64,000 bases of DNA from Chamaecyparis obtusa (Eukaryota; Streptophyta; Pinopsida; Cupressales; Cupressaceae). The position numbers were made by a program, and so were the translations under genes. Below, piece by piece: positions 11,311 to 23,448 of this stretch; positions within the stretch are counted from its first letter, which is position 1; each line of letters starts with the position of its first letter. Below the pieces are notes generated by a model. The model did not search any database. It was not told the DNA's origin and worked only from the letters and a program-made list of their open reading frames with translations. The DNA lies in NCBI GenBank assembly GCA_027943335.1, contig BSBK01006738.1:439001-503000 (forward strand), read 5' to 3'.

Positions 11311-12344
11311 TGTTGGAGATTTTCTAGCAGGCCAACACTGACTATATGTTTTTCATTGATGACAACATATGGAAAGTAGCATGCATGGAAGTCTTATGTA
11401 GTAAGCTTTTAGTATATGTATCATGGACATGATATTAGCATGATATCATGGGCACAGAGGTTAATTGTTAGTACAAACAGTTATATAGCAGCTTGTGTTA
11501 GCAGTGTTCCTGACAGAGTAACAGGCAGTGTTCTGAGTATAGTTGTCTGTATAGTTATCATGGAGCCTTGTGCACTTGGATATATGTTGAAGACATGTTA
11601 GTGATGTTTTAGTCATGGATGCATAGTCTGATATTTAGTAGAAGTGAAGGTATGCATTCGCTATTCGCTAGTAGCAATTTCCTGTGTTTATTCAGAAGAG
11701 CCAACGGAGATTTTATTGGTTTTGGAGTTACACCTATCTTTTGGGTATGCACCCTTGGATTTAAGCTTAGAGAAGAGTTATTGATGTTCGGTTAAGATCA
11801 CATGAAGTAATTTAGCTTGAGGAGAAAGAGCCAGTTGTTTTGGTAGAGCTGACAATGTGTAGCGTGCGTCTACAATTATCTTATTGGACAGGTCCCAGAA
11901 TGTGTTGTGTGCTTAGTAGAGTCGACTGAATTATTATTAGAGTGTGTTATGGTTTCTCAAATATGATTTTAAGGTGGTTCTAATAGGCTGACTTTATTAT
12001 ATCATTTAGAAGAAATATATTTATAGGCAGTCATTTGTGATTGCTTGAGTGTGGTTCATGATGGATTAAGCAGAGCAGAGAAAAGTGTGCGAAGTGTTGA
12101 ACCATCAGAGGAAGGTCTATGTGACCAATTAAAGTATTAATGTTATTAATTGGAACTGATCTAGATAGCGGGCCTAAGCACAGTTCACCAAGATCCAGAT
12201 ATAGTGTGTATCTGCTATTCAGAAGGTTGTATCATTCACCCTTTTGAGCAGTGAGCTCTCAGACAGTGCATCCTCTCCCCTAACAGGAACTATTGTAAAA
12301 GACTCTTAAGAGGGTCTGACCCTTGACCAGGTCTACTGTACTAA
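11311..12344 (+). repeat. 5' LTR of the copia element, first segment
   Basis: Matches 23449-24358 through most of its length. The second segment, 18705-18981, follows the inserted chromovirus, giving an LTR of about 1.3 kb when both are counted. The last 5 bp here (ACTAA) are the target-site copy of the chromovirus. The two copia LTRs are visibly more diverged than the chromovirus LTRs, so the copia element is the older insertion. Confidence 0.88.
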
Positions 12345-13197
12345 TGATGCAGGAGCATCCTGGGTGTAAGAGCAATCTTGCATCACCCAAAAATATTTAT
12401 GTTTTTATTCAATAAGGGTTATTTTGTGCAGAGCTGCTATTTATGGAAAGTTACTATTTTTGGTAATTTTTGTATGTGCTCAGAATGATCTGATTTCTTC
12501 TTGGAGGTTCATTTTGGTCATATAAGTCTGCCAGTAAAGTTTCATTGCTAGATCAAGTGTATATTGGAAGATATTGAAGATTTTCGGTATTGGCAGCAGG
12601 GTACAGAAACTTTGAACTCAGTTTTGAAGGCTTTAGAGGCCCTGGATGAGGTCAAAAATTTGGGTGACAAGCGCTTGCGCCGGTCAAGCCTGTAGAGCAC
12701 TTCGTCGCATTTCCGAAATGGGGTTATAATAGCCGAGCGGGTCAACTGGTGATGACTTATGGTCTTCAAAAATTGGGCCACCTGAAATGGCGGAAAATAA
12801 TTTTCTTCAAAATTTCTGTTCAGGTTTCAAAGGTTATCTTGAGCTGACTATGATGTAATAAAATGTAAAATAAAATAATTCTAAGTTGGTCGGCCTTATT
12901 GGCTAAAATTCTGGAACCTTCCCAGGCGGTGGAAAATTGTCTATATAAGGAAGGCTGTATTATTGTCTTAGGCAGTTCGGAATAGTTCTGGGTAGTAGAT
13001 CTGGGTATTGATTCGAGGCTTTGTCCTAAAGAATATTGTAAGGGAATGCCCATGTGGCTTTGCATATTGTAATTCTGAAATTTTTTAATTCCACATTTGT
13101 GGAGATAATAAGAAGCCAATTTTCTGTTCTTGCATATTGTTGTTGTTTCTCTATATCTGTTATGTGTTTGTGGTATTAAGGGGAGCACCCTTCATCA
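12345..13197 (+). repeat. 5' LTR of the chromovirus
   Basis: 853 bp, TG...CA. A TATA box (CTATATAAGG) lies near 12943. The LTR starts with an inverted repeat: TGATGCA at 12345-12351 pairs with TGCATCA at 12379-12385. Minus-strand open frames here are random. Confidence 0.95.
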
Positions 13198-13199
13198 AG

Positions 13200-13211
13200 T
13201 GGTATCAGAGC
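13200..13211 (+). promoter_or_regulatory. primer-binding site, initiator tRNA-Met
   Basis: TGGTATCAGAGC, 2 bp after the LTR, is complementary to the 3' end of plant initiator methionine tRNA. It primes minus-strand DNA synthesis. Confidence 0.93.
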
Positions 13212-13223
13212 AGATTTTCTTGA

Positions 13224-16200
13224 GTGTGTAAACAGATCACCGACTGTGAGGCAGTTTGCACCAGGACCGTGGCTAGGGTTTCAGCGCGCATCGCGAAAAT
13301 ACCTCCACGAAGGGAACGTGGCGGAAGAGCTAGTGTTGTGACACCTGAGGTTAGAGAGCTGCAGAGACAAGTGCGAGCATTGCAAGAAGAGATTCATAGA
13401 GGAATGAATCTTAATGTCAAAGATGAAAGCGAGGATGAAGCCGAAGAAGAATATCAAGAAAGAGAAGTTGAAATTGTGAACCAGGAGGAAGAAAGACTTT
13501 TTCGGGCGATTTCCAAGATTGAGAAAAGACCTAAGATTGAGGTTCCCACATTTTCTAGAAATCTTAACCCAGAGGAATTGATCGACTGGATCAATGAATG
13601 TGAGGAATATTTTGAGTATGAAGATGTTGAGGATCCTGATAGGGTCAAATTTGCGAAGGCCAGACTGAAAGGTCATGCGAAGATATGGTGGCAAGAGATC
13701 CAGTTGGAGTGAAATAGAAGGGGAAAGGAGAAAATCATGAGATGAGATCGGATGGTGGATAAATTAAAGCGACAGTTCATTCCTGTTGATTATGAGCTTG
13801 ACCTATTGAAGAAAATGCAGAGTTTGAAGCAAGCAGGAAGATCTGTTCAGGAGTATACAGAGGATTTCTATCGACTCCTCATCAGAACAGGCCATGCCAA
13901 AGCTGATAAGGAGAAAGTTGCCCGATACCTTAATGGGTTAAGGCCAAGCATTCAGGAGGAGTTGAATCTGGTTCGAATGAACAGTATTGAAGAGGCATAC
14001 CAGTTTTCCCTAAAAGTAGAGGAAAAGCTGAACAAGAAGTTTGAGAGCAGACAAAATGAAAGAGGTCACAGTGGATGATCTGGTGGACGGTCATATGGTG
14101 GCCGAAATGAAGATCCGAAAAAGAAGGATGAGGCCAGTAGCAGTCAGAATCAAAGAGGAAACAATTCCAATCGCTTCCAGGATTAGAATAATAGAGATCA
14201 AAGAGGAAGGGGAAGAGGACAAGGATCTGGAAGAGGTGGCTTATGTGGAACATGTTTTCACTATGGAGAAGAAGGTCATAGGGCATTTGAATGTCCTCAG
14301 CGCCAAGGCAGAATGGACAGGAGAAATGAAGGCCAGGCCAGAGTTGCACATGTAGATGAAGATGCCAGATCATCAAATTCTGAAGATGCTGAAAGAGGAG
14401 AAACGTTGATTAACAGAAGAGTCTTGTTGAGTGGTGAGAATGAACCTGAGCAAAGGAGGAGCTTGTTTCGCACCAGGTGCAAGTGTGAAGGTAAATATTG
14501 TGATGTGATTATTGATAGTGGAAGCACTGACAATTTGGTGTCAGAAGAGATGGTGACAAAGTTGAAGCTCAAGAGACAGAAACACCCACATCCATATCGG
14601 ATTGCCTGGGTATAGGATGACCACAAGGTCATGGTCAATGAACAATGCCTAGTGAAGTTCAAGATCGGCGGGTACCAAGATGAGGTACTATGTGATATCA
14701 TCTCTATGGATGCATGTCATATGTTATTGGGTAGACTGTGGCAGTTTGACAGATGTGCTGTACACGATGGTCGTGCGAATACCTATTCCCTGACAAAGGA
14801 TGGAGTGCGACATAAGCTAAAGCCATTGAAGGAGACCGAAGAAAAGGTATGTGGTAATGCAAGAATAACATTTGTTGATGGAAGGAAATTCCTAGATGGT
14901 ATGAGGCATGAGCATGTATGTTTTGCTTTAATTCCAAAAGCTGGTAAAGAGGAAGTAGAAGATGTTCCTGTAGAAGTTGCAGATTTGTTGAATGAGTTTC
15001 ATGATATTGTATCCGATAACGTGCCTGATGGATTACCACCAGTCAGGAAGATCAGTCATCAGATGGACTTGATCCCAGGAGTGAGTTTGCCGAACAAGGC
15101 AGCACACAGAATGACACCTTCAGAAAGTGAGGAGTTGAACAGACAAGTACATGAACTGTTACAGAAAGGATTGATCCGTGAGAGTCTGAGTCCCTGTGTT
15201 GTACCAGTGGTATTAGCACCAAAGAAGAATGGAGAATGGAGGATGTGTACAGATTCTAGGGCAATAAACAAGATCACAATCAAGTACAGGTTTCCATTGC
15301 CACGAATGGATGATATTATGGACTGTTTGAGTGGAGCTATGTATTTCTCAAAGATAGATCTGAAAAGTGGATATCATCAGATTCGGATCAGAGAAGGAGA
15401 TGAATGGAAGACTGCCTTCAAGACAAAGGAAGGATTGTATGAGTGGTTAGTCATGCCTTTTGGGCTAACCAATGCACCAAGCACTTTCATGCGGCTCATG
15501 AACGAGGTTCTGAAAGAATTTCTGGGTAAGTTTGTTATTGTTTACCTAGATGATATTTTGATCTTTAGTAAGGCATTGGATGAGCATATGATGCATATTC
15601 GTATGGTATTTGAGAAGTTGAGAGAAGAGAAATTGTTGATTAATTTGAAGAAGTGCAGTTTTGTGAAGAAAGAGTTGGTGTATTTGGAATTTGTAGTTTT
15701 AGCAGAAGGTCTAAAAATGGACCCAGAGAAGGTACAGGCTATCCTTGAATGGCCTACTCCAAGGAGTGCTACTGAGGTAAGATCTTTTCATGGTCTAGCT
15801 AGTTTTTACAGAAAGTTTATCATAAATTTTAGCAGTATTTGTGGACCCTTGACTGAAACAATGAGAGGGGATAGAAAAGAGTTTAAGTGGACTAATGGGG
15901 CAGAAAAGAGTTTTCAATTGTTGAAACAAAAAGTTACAGAACAACCAGTTTTAGCACTTCCAGATTTTAATAAGGTGTTTCAAGTAGATTGTGATGCTAG
16001 TGGTACTGCAATAGGAGCTATTATGAGCCAAGAAGGTAAACCTGTTGCTTATTTCAGTGAGAAGTTAAATGATGCCAAGAGGAAATATTCTATTTATGAT
16101 CAAAAATTTTATGCTATAGTTCAGGCATTAAAGAAGTGGAGACATTATCTACTTCCTAAGGAGTTTGTTTTGTATACTGATCATCAAGCTTTGCAATATT

Positions 16201-17807
16201 TGAATAGTCAAGGAAAATTGAATCAAAGGCATTTGAAATGGGTTGAGTTTTTGCAGAGTTATACATTTGTTTTGAAACACAGGAGTGGAAAGTCTAATAG
16301 AGTTGCAGATGCTCTTAGCAGAAGGCAACTATTGCTGACAGAAATGCAGATTGAAGTGGTTGGGTTCAAGGAACTCAAGAATTTGTATCCAGAGGATCCT
16401 GATTTTGGTGAAGCTTGGAAAGCTTGTACAGAACCTGTTACTCTAGACAGGACGAAATGGCTGAATTTTATCATCCAAGATGATATGCTATTCAGAGGGA
16501 GTCACTTGTGCATTCCATGAAGTTTTATGAGGGAGAATCTCATCAAGGAGAAGCATAGCGGAGGATTGGCTGGACATTTTGGTCGTGACAAAACCCTTTC
16601 TTTGGTTAGTGAAAATTATTATTGGCCACAATTGCAGCACGATGTGAAGAAGTTTGTACAAAGTTGCAGAGTATGTCAGATGGCGAAAGGAGTGAAGCAG
16701 AATACAAGGTTGTATCAGCCATTATCTGTACCAGAGAAGCCTTGGGAGGATATCAGCATGGACTTTGTTCTTGGTTTACCGAGGACACAGCGGGGACACG
16801 ATTCAATTTTTGTGGTAGTTGACAGATTTTCAAAGATGGCACATTTTATTCCCTGCAAGAAGACTAATGATGTTGTTCATGTAGCAGAATTGTTTTTCAG
16901 AGAAGTAGTGAGACTTCATGGTTTGCCAAAGACCATAGTTTCAGATCGGGACACTAAGTTTGTTGGATATTTCTGGCGTACGTTGTGGAAGAAGTTGAAG
17001 ACAGATTTGAAGTTCAGTTCATCACATCATCCACAGACTGATGGACAGACAGAGGTGGTGAATAGGAGTTTGGGGAATTTGCTGAGATGTTTGGTTGGAG
17101 ATAAGCCAACAAGATGGGATTTGATTTTACCACAGGCCAAATTTGCATACAATAATTCTGTCAATAGGAGCACTGGTAAATCACCATTCCAGATTGTATA
17201 TGGAAGTAGTCCACGAAATGCATCTGAATTGAGGAAGATAGATAAAGGAGAAATAAGTAGTGCTGAAGCTGAGGATTTTGCAAAACACTTGAAGAACATC
17301 CATGGGGAGGTGAGGAAGCATATTACCAAGATGAACGCATAGTATAAGGCTAAGGAAAATGAGAAAAGGAGGTATAAGGAATTTCAAGTTGGTGATGAAG
17401 TCATGGTTCATTTGCGGAAGGAGCGGTTTCCAGTTGGTACATATAACAAGCTGAAAATGAAGAAGTTTGGACCATGCAGGATATTGAAAAAACATGATTC
17501 AGGAAACGCATATGAGGTAGAATTGCCTACCGAGCTAAATATTTCACCAGTGTTTAACATTTCAGATTTGACAGAGTATCATGAGGGAGGTGTTGAAGAT
17601 GAGATCACAGCGGCATAGTGGAGTATTCCAGCAACTAGTTCAGACACTAAGGAGATTGAAGATATACTGGATAGTCATGTTGGCAGAAGCACAAGGAACA
17701 GGACATATGAAGAATATCTGGTCAAGTGGAAAGGACGACCTGTTGAAGATTCATCATGGCTAACAAAGGAGGAGGTTAACCGTCTTGGTTTTCCTCTGCA
17801 CCCCTGA
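13224..17807 (+). pseudogene. chromovirus gag-pol polyprotein, single frame with eight stops
   Basis: One frame runs from about 13224 to the TGA at 17805. Gag includes PEELIDWINECEEYF and GHAKIWWQE. A zinc knuckle near 14250 reads CFHYGEEGHRAFEC, with the second Cys replaced by Tyr. Protease has VIIDSGSTDNLV (near 14500). Reverse transcriptase has KIDLKSGYHQIRI, MPFGLTNAPSTF and YLDD (near 15543). RNase H has DCDAS, but YDQKFYA has Lys where the catalytic Glu of KEF is expected. Integrase has the His/Cys finger and D, D, E at MDF, SDRDTKF and DGQTE. A chromodomain (YLVKWKGRPVEDSSWL) ends the protein. In-frame stops at 13710, 13743, 14076, 14184, 14613, 16518, 17340 and 17616 each fit one C-to-T or G-to-A change. 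There is no frameshift. Confidence 0.95.
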
Positions 17808-17845
17808 GTCATGACAGGGTCACTTCTCAAATTACCCCGGGTGTC

Positions 17846-18699
17846 TGATGCAGGAGCATCCTGGGTGTAAGAGCAATCTTGCATCACCCAAAAATATTTA
17901 TGTTTTTATTCAATAAGGGTTATTTTGTGCAGAGCTGCTATTTATGGAAAGTTACTATTTTTGGTAATTTTTGTATGTGCTTAGAATGATCTGATTTCTT
18001 TCTTGGAGGTTCATTTTGGTCATATAAGTCTGCCAGTAAAGTTTCATTGCCAGATCAAGTGTATATTGGAAGATATTGAAGATTTTCGGTATTGGCAGTA
18101 GGGTACAGAAACTTTGAACTCAGTTTTGAAGGCTTTAGAGGCCCCAGATGAGATTGAAAATTTGGGTGACGGGAGCTTGTGCCGGTCAAGCCTGTAGAGC
18201 GCTTCGTGGCATTTCCGAAATGGGGTTATAATAGCCGAGCGGGTCAACTGGTGATGACTTATGGTCTTCGAAAATTGGGCCACCTGAAATGGCGGAAAAT
18301 AATTTTCTTCAAAATTTCTGTTCAGGTTTCAAAGGTTATCTTGAGCTGACTATGATGTAATAAAATGTAAAATAAAATAATTCTAAGTTGGTCGGCCTTA
18401 TTGGCTAAAATTCTGGAACCTTCCCAGGCGGTGGAAAATTGTCTATATAAGGAAGGCTGTATTATTGTCTTAGGCAGTTCGGAATAGTTCTGGGTAGTAG
18501 ATCTGGGTATTGATTCAAGGCTTTGTCCTAAAGAATATTGTAAGGGAATGCCCATGTGGCTTTGCATATTGTAATTCTGAAAGTTTGTAATTCCACATTT
18601 GTGGAGATAATAAGAAGCCAATTTTCTGTTCTTGCATATTGTTGTTGTTTCTCTATATCTGTTATGTGTTTGTGGTATTAAGGGGAGCACCCTTCATCA
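17846..18699 (+). repeat. 3' LTR of the chromovirus
   Basis: 854 bp, near-identical to the 5' LTR (about 17 differences seen by eye). It is followed by target duplication ACTAA at 18700-18704. The 40 bp before it contain no convincing purine tract, which is unusual for the family. Confidence 0.95.
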
Positions 18700-18704
18700 A
18701 CTAA

Positions 18705-18981
18705 ATATATTGTAAAGAAACTCCTAACAGGGTTAAAGATCTTCTAACAAGGATCATAATACACTAGTATAGAATATTAATGGGTGTCAATTCCCACTGG
18801 GGTTTTTACCTATTTGGGTTTCCCCATAACCAAAATGTTGGTGTTGTTTTCATGTGTTATTTCATTGTGTTTATGCTTTATGTTTAAGTATACTTAATTG
18901 GACAAAGAATTGAAACTTGTAGATAACTGATTCACCCCCCCCCCCCCCCCTCTCAGTTATCTCTTGGAACTATTCCTAACA
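18705..18981 (+). repeat. 5' LTR of the copia element, second segment
   Basis: Continues the copia LTR after the chromovirus and ends TATTCCTAACA. It has a run of 16 C (18935-18950) just before CTCTCAGTTATC; related copia LTRs carry a shorter C run here, as in the inverted copy at 53797. The corresponding end of the 3' LTR has been lost. Confidence 0.85.
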
Positions 18982-18983
18982 AT

Positions 18984-18996
18984 TACTATCAGAGCC
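18984..18996 (+). promoter_or_regulatory. degraded tRNA-Met primer-binding site of copia
   Basis: TACTATCAGAGCC lies just after the LTR. It matches the methionine primer complement TGGTATCAGAGCC except for two adjacent bases. Confidence 0.75.
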
Positions 18997-19038
18997 AAGT
19001 GCCTCAGAGAGAAATTTTAACAGCTTGAGGTTGATCAG

Positions 19039-22000
19039 ATGGCATACTTCAGAAAAGAAAGTACAAAGTTTGATGGAGAGAATTATCTTGATTGGAAGAA
19101 TAAGATGGTGACCCATTTGCAGTGCATTGCTTTTGAAGTTTTTGATGTAACTATCAAAGTAGTCAAGATCCCTTCCTTGGAAGACCTTGCAAAGGATGAT
19201 GCTACTGATAAGCAAAAGGAATTATTTCATCAGAATGCAATAGCCAAAGAAGCTCTTATCAACATCCTATTTGATAGTGAATTTTCAGAGATAAAGAAGG
19301 TAGATTCAGCCCACAAAATATGGAAGCACCTAGAAGACATATTTGAAGGAGACAAACAAGAAAAGGATACACGCAGAAAGATATGGAAGAAAAGATAAAA
19401 TGCATTAGAGATGTTGCCTAAAGAAAATATCAGAGCTTACAATCAAAGGATAAATGAAGCAGTTGTTGGAATCAAAAACAATGGTGGAGAGATTTTAGAG
19501 GAGGACATTATGGACAAGTTAATGACCACTCTCACTCTAGAATATGAAAGCAAGATCAAAATCCTTGATGAGACCATGTAGCTTACATCAAATTTCAAGA
19601 AAGAGACCTTGATCAATAAAATCTCATCTTTTGAGATTTCAAGATTGAAGACAGAACCAAAGAGTGAGACAGCCTTCAAAGCAATAGTTCATGGTAAGAA
19701 ATCTGCAAACACTTCTAGTAATTTTGATGATGATGATGAAGAGAAAATATTAGATGATTTCATTTCTATGATTTCCAAAAGAGAAAAGAAAGGAAAAGGA
19801 AAATATGAAGGTCAATTACCATTTAAGTGCTTTTCATGTAATAAGATCAGTCGCTTTGCATCTAAGTGTCCTACTACAACTAAAAAGTTCAAAAAAGATT
19901 ACAAACCTAAGTACTCTATGGAATGCTACTATGCTGGAGATGGAGTTTCAGATGATGAATCAGGTGAAGAAGAAATTGGATTCATTGCTATTATAGACAA
20001 AATGAATAATAAGACAAATCATAAAGATGAGAAAGAGGAACAAGAGCTAGCATTGATTTCCCAAGCTGATATAAGGACAGACTATATTATAGACAGTGGT
20101 TGTTCACATCACATGATAGGTGATAAAAATATATTTGTTCATCTAGACAAATACAATGGTGGTATGGTTAGATTTGGAGATAACACTCCTAAACCCATAG
20201 TTGGTAGAGGAGCCATCACCTTGGATGGAAAGAATAGTACTGATGATGTTCTTTATGTTGATGGTTTGAAACATAACCTTCTTAGTGTTGGACAGTTACT
20301 TGGAAAGGGTTATCAGTTGGAGTTCAAAGATGAAAAATGCATCATTAACAACAAAGATGGTGTTATAATTGCATCAGGATCAAAGACTAAAGGTAATGTT
20401 TTCCAACTCAATTCAGAAAGCAAGTTGTTTTGTTGCTAAAGTTGATGACAGTTGGTTGTGGCTTAAAAGACTATGTCATATCAAATTTGATAACATAGTA
20501 AAGATAAGCAATGTAAAGGCAGCAAGAGATCTACCTAGCATAGCAATGCCAGTTGATACTATATGCAGGGAATGTGTGATGGGGAAGCATGTGAGAAATT
20601 CATTCAGGAGAAAGCAAAATTCAATAGAGAACAAGTTGGATCTAATTCATACAGACCTATGTGGTCCAACTCAAACAAGATCATACTATGGTGAAAGGTA
20701 TTTCATTTTGTTTGTTGATGATTATACTAGGATGATGTGGGTTGTATTCTTAAAAGATAAGTCAGAAGCATTTGAGAAGTTCAAAATATTCAAAGCTAAG
20801 GTTGAGAATGAATCTGGACTAAAGATAAAATATTTGAGATCGGATAGAGGAGGAGAATTCACCTCTGATAGATTATATGAGTACTATGAAGAACATGGCA
20901 TAAAGAGATAATTAAGTGCACCTAGAACCCCTAAATAGGATGGAATTGCAGAGAGAAGGAATAGGATCATTCTTGATATAGCATGCACCATCATGATTGA
21001 AGGAAAAGTTGCACACACCTATTGGAGAGATGTGGTCAATACAGCAGTCTACACCATCAATAGAATTCAATTGAGGCCTAGCACTGACAAAAAACCATAT
21101 GAGCTATGGTTTGGTAATGTTCCCACAGTAAAATACTTTAGAATATTTGGAAGCAAGTGCTACATCAAGAGGGATGAAGCAGTAGGCAAGTTTGATGCAA
21201 GAAGTGATGAAGGTATTTTCCTTGGTTACTCTACTAAAAGTAAAGCTTATAGATGTTTCAATTTAAGATTGAAAAAGATCATTGAAAGTGCTCATGTTAA
21301 GATTGATGAAAATTTTATGGTTCAAGAAAGATATCATGATTACTCACCCATGATTGAAGAAGAACCTAGACCCTCCACTAGTGAAATAGTTATTGAAGAC
21401 ATGTTTGACAGTATTGATGTGTTATTCAATGACCCTGAGACAAGTGAAGAAGATACTCCTAAGGCTGATGAGTCAGCATCACCTAAAGTTCCAAAGTTTA
21501 CATCTAGAAATCATTCCAAGAAAGACATCATTCGAGGTCAGAGTGGAAAAGTCTTAACAAGATCACAAGCAAAGAACTTAGCTAGCAGTGAAGTGGTATG
21601 TTTACTATCTCAGATTGAACCTTTAAGTGTTGAAGATGCTTGTAATGATTCAGATTGGCATGATGCTATGAAAGAAGAACTTGATCAAATTATTAAGAAT
21701 GACACTTGGGAACTGGTCCCAAGACCTAGTGATAAGAATGTAATTGGAACAAAGTGGATATTCAAAAACAAGATGAATGAAGATGGTATAGTGGTAAGAA
21801 ATAAAATAAGGTTAGTATGTAAAGGATATGCACAAAGAGAATGCATTGATTATTCAAAAACATTTTCACCTGTGAGTAGATTAGAAGCTATTAAGTTGTT
21901 TCTAGCTTATGCTATAGTTAAAAACTTCAAAGTTTATCAGATGGATGTCAAGTCAGCATTCCTAAATGGAGATTTGAAAGAAGTATACATTGAGAAACCA

Positions 22001-23149
22001 GAAGGATTCACCTTATCAGATAGACCTGATATGGTATGCAGATTGAAGAAGGCCCTCTATGGACTTAAGCAAGCCCCTAGAGCATGGTATGAGAGACTAG
22101 ATGGATATCTAAAAAATATTGGATTCATGAAAGGAGCAGTAGATTGTAATCTATTCATTAGAGAGACATCTGAAGGTCTACTACTTGTAGCTATATTTGT
22201 TGATGACATTATCTTTGGAGGTAATGACAAACTAAGTGCAGAATTTGCCAAAGAAATGCAGAATGAGTTTGAGATGAGTATGATTGGTCCTATCAAATAC
22301 TTTTTGGGATTAAATGTGTAGTAGATAGAAAAAGGAATTTTTATTAATCAGTCCAAATATATGAAAGAGATACTGAAGAAATTCAAGATGGATGATTGCA
22401 AGCCAATAGGAACACCTATGATCATTAGATGCAAACTTACAAAAGAAGATGACTCACCAGTAGTGGATACAACATTGTACAAGTCTATGATTGGTAAACT
22501 CATATATCTTACTTAGACTAGACCTGATATTTCAAATGCAGTTGGCATAGTTGGAAGATTTGTAGTAGAACCTAAGAAAATTCACCTCATGGTAGTAAAG
22601 AGAATATTCAAATACTTGTAGGGCACTATAGATTATGGTCTATGGTATCCTAATTCAGAAAAATTTGAGGTTCATGTATACACTGATGTTGATTGGGTGG
22701 GATGCATAGATGATAGAAAGAGTACATCAGGTGGAGCAGTGTTTCTTGGTGATAGACTTGTCACTTGGACAAGAAAGAAACATAATTGTATTTCTCAGTC
22801 AACAACAAAAGTGGAGTATGTTGCCACAACCTTTAATTATTCTACAATTGTTTGGATCAAACAGATGATAAAGGATTTTGGAATTCAGATTGATTATCCT
22901 ATTGTTATTCACTGTGAGAACACTAGCACTATCAATATGTCTAAAAACTCTATGATGCATGCAAAGACAAAGCACATTGAGATCAAGTATCACTTCCTAA
23001 GAGAGAAAGTGGTAGAGAAAGAAGTCAATTTGGACTATGTGATTAATAAAGATCAGTTGGTAGATATATTCACAAATCCCTTGCTTAAGCATACTTTTGA
23101 GTATCTCAGGGAGAAGTTGGGAGTAATTCCCTTCCCTGATTCTACTTAA
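19039..23149 (+). pseudogene. Ty1/copia gag-pol polyprotein, decayed
   Basis: Gag starts MAYFRKESTKFDGENYLDWK (19039). The zinc knuckle near 19827 reads CFSCNKISRFASKC, with Arg in place of the metal-binding His. Protease has YIIDSGCSHHMIG (near 20083). Integrase has GKHVRNSF, HTDLCGPT, LRSDRGGEF and an AERRNR segment. RT includes KTFSPVSRLEAIKLFLAYA and FVDD (near 22197). RNase H ends DRKSTSGGAVFLGD and ISQSTTKVEYVA. Stops at 19396, 19579, 20909, 20936, 22319, 22322, 22514 and 22619 stand mostly where Gln is expected. One frameshift near 20410-20440 separates gag-protease from integrase-RT. It ends VIPFPDST at 23149. Confidence 0.93.
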
Positions 23150-23448
23150 AAGAAAGAAGAAAAGGCATCAATCCTCAGGGACTGATGGAAAGTTGACTAC
23201 TCTACCTCAGGAGTAGTACCGGTGCTTAAAATGAATGGTGCCCTTTGCCATTGATGTCAAAGGGGGAGTAATATACAGAGTCATGAAAAATAGAAGTAAA
23301 AAAGAGGAGTAATATACTAAGGGGGAGCAGTATTCAGTTATGACAGAAGTGCAATTGAGGAAATGGAGAATGTTATAAAAGAAATGTTCATTTGGGTTGG
23401 TGGTGGTTTTTCATTCCACATGTTTCCATCAATGCCATAGGGTGAGAT
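23150..23448 (+). other. copia 3' untranslated region with purine tracts
   Basis: Contains AAAGGGGGAG (23259-23268), AAGGGGGAG (23319-23327) and, directly before the 3' LTR, AGGGTGAGAT (23438-23448), the likely polypurine tract. Repeated internal purine tracts are common in copia elements. Confidence 0.7.

Larger units (their letters stand above)
12345..18699 (+). mobile_element. complete Ty3/gypsy chromovirus with 5-bp TSD
   Basis: Two LTRs (12345-13197 and 17846-18699) bound by TGATG...CATCA enclose a primer site for initiator methionine tRNA and one gag-pol frame ending in a chromodomain. It is flanked by ACTAA at 12340-12344 and 18700-18704, an exact 5-bp duplication. The LTRs differ by about 2% by eye, so insertion was fairly recent relative to the host copia. 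RT, integrase and C-terminal chromodomain make it a chromovirus; the methionine primer and RT style resemble Reina/Galadriel-type clades, which is a weaker call. Confidence 0.95.

Noticed and set aside
12820..13188. Minus-strand open frame of 122 codons, repeated at 18322-18690
   Set aside because: It lies within the two chromovirus LTRs and is repeated only because the LTRs are. There is no domain.
13281..13694. Minus-strand open frame of 137 codons inside chromovirus gag
   Set aside because: It is a shadow of the gag frame on the other strand.
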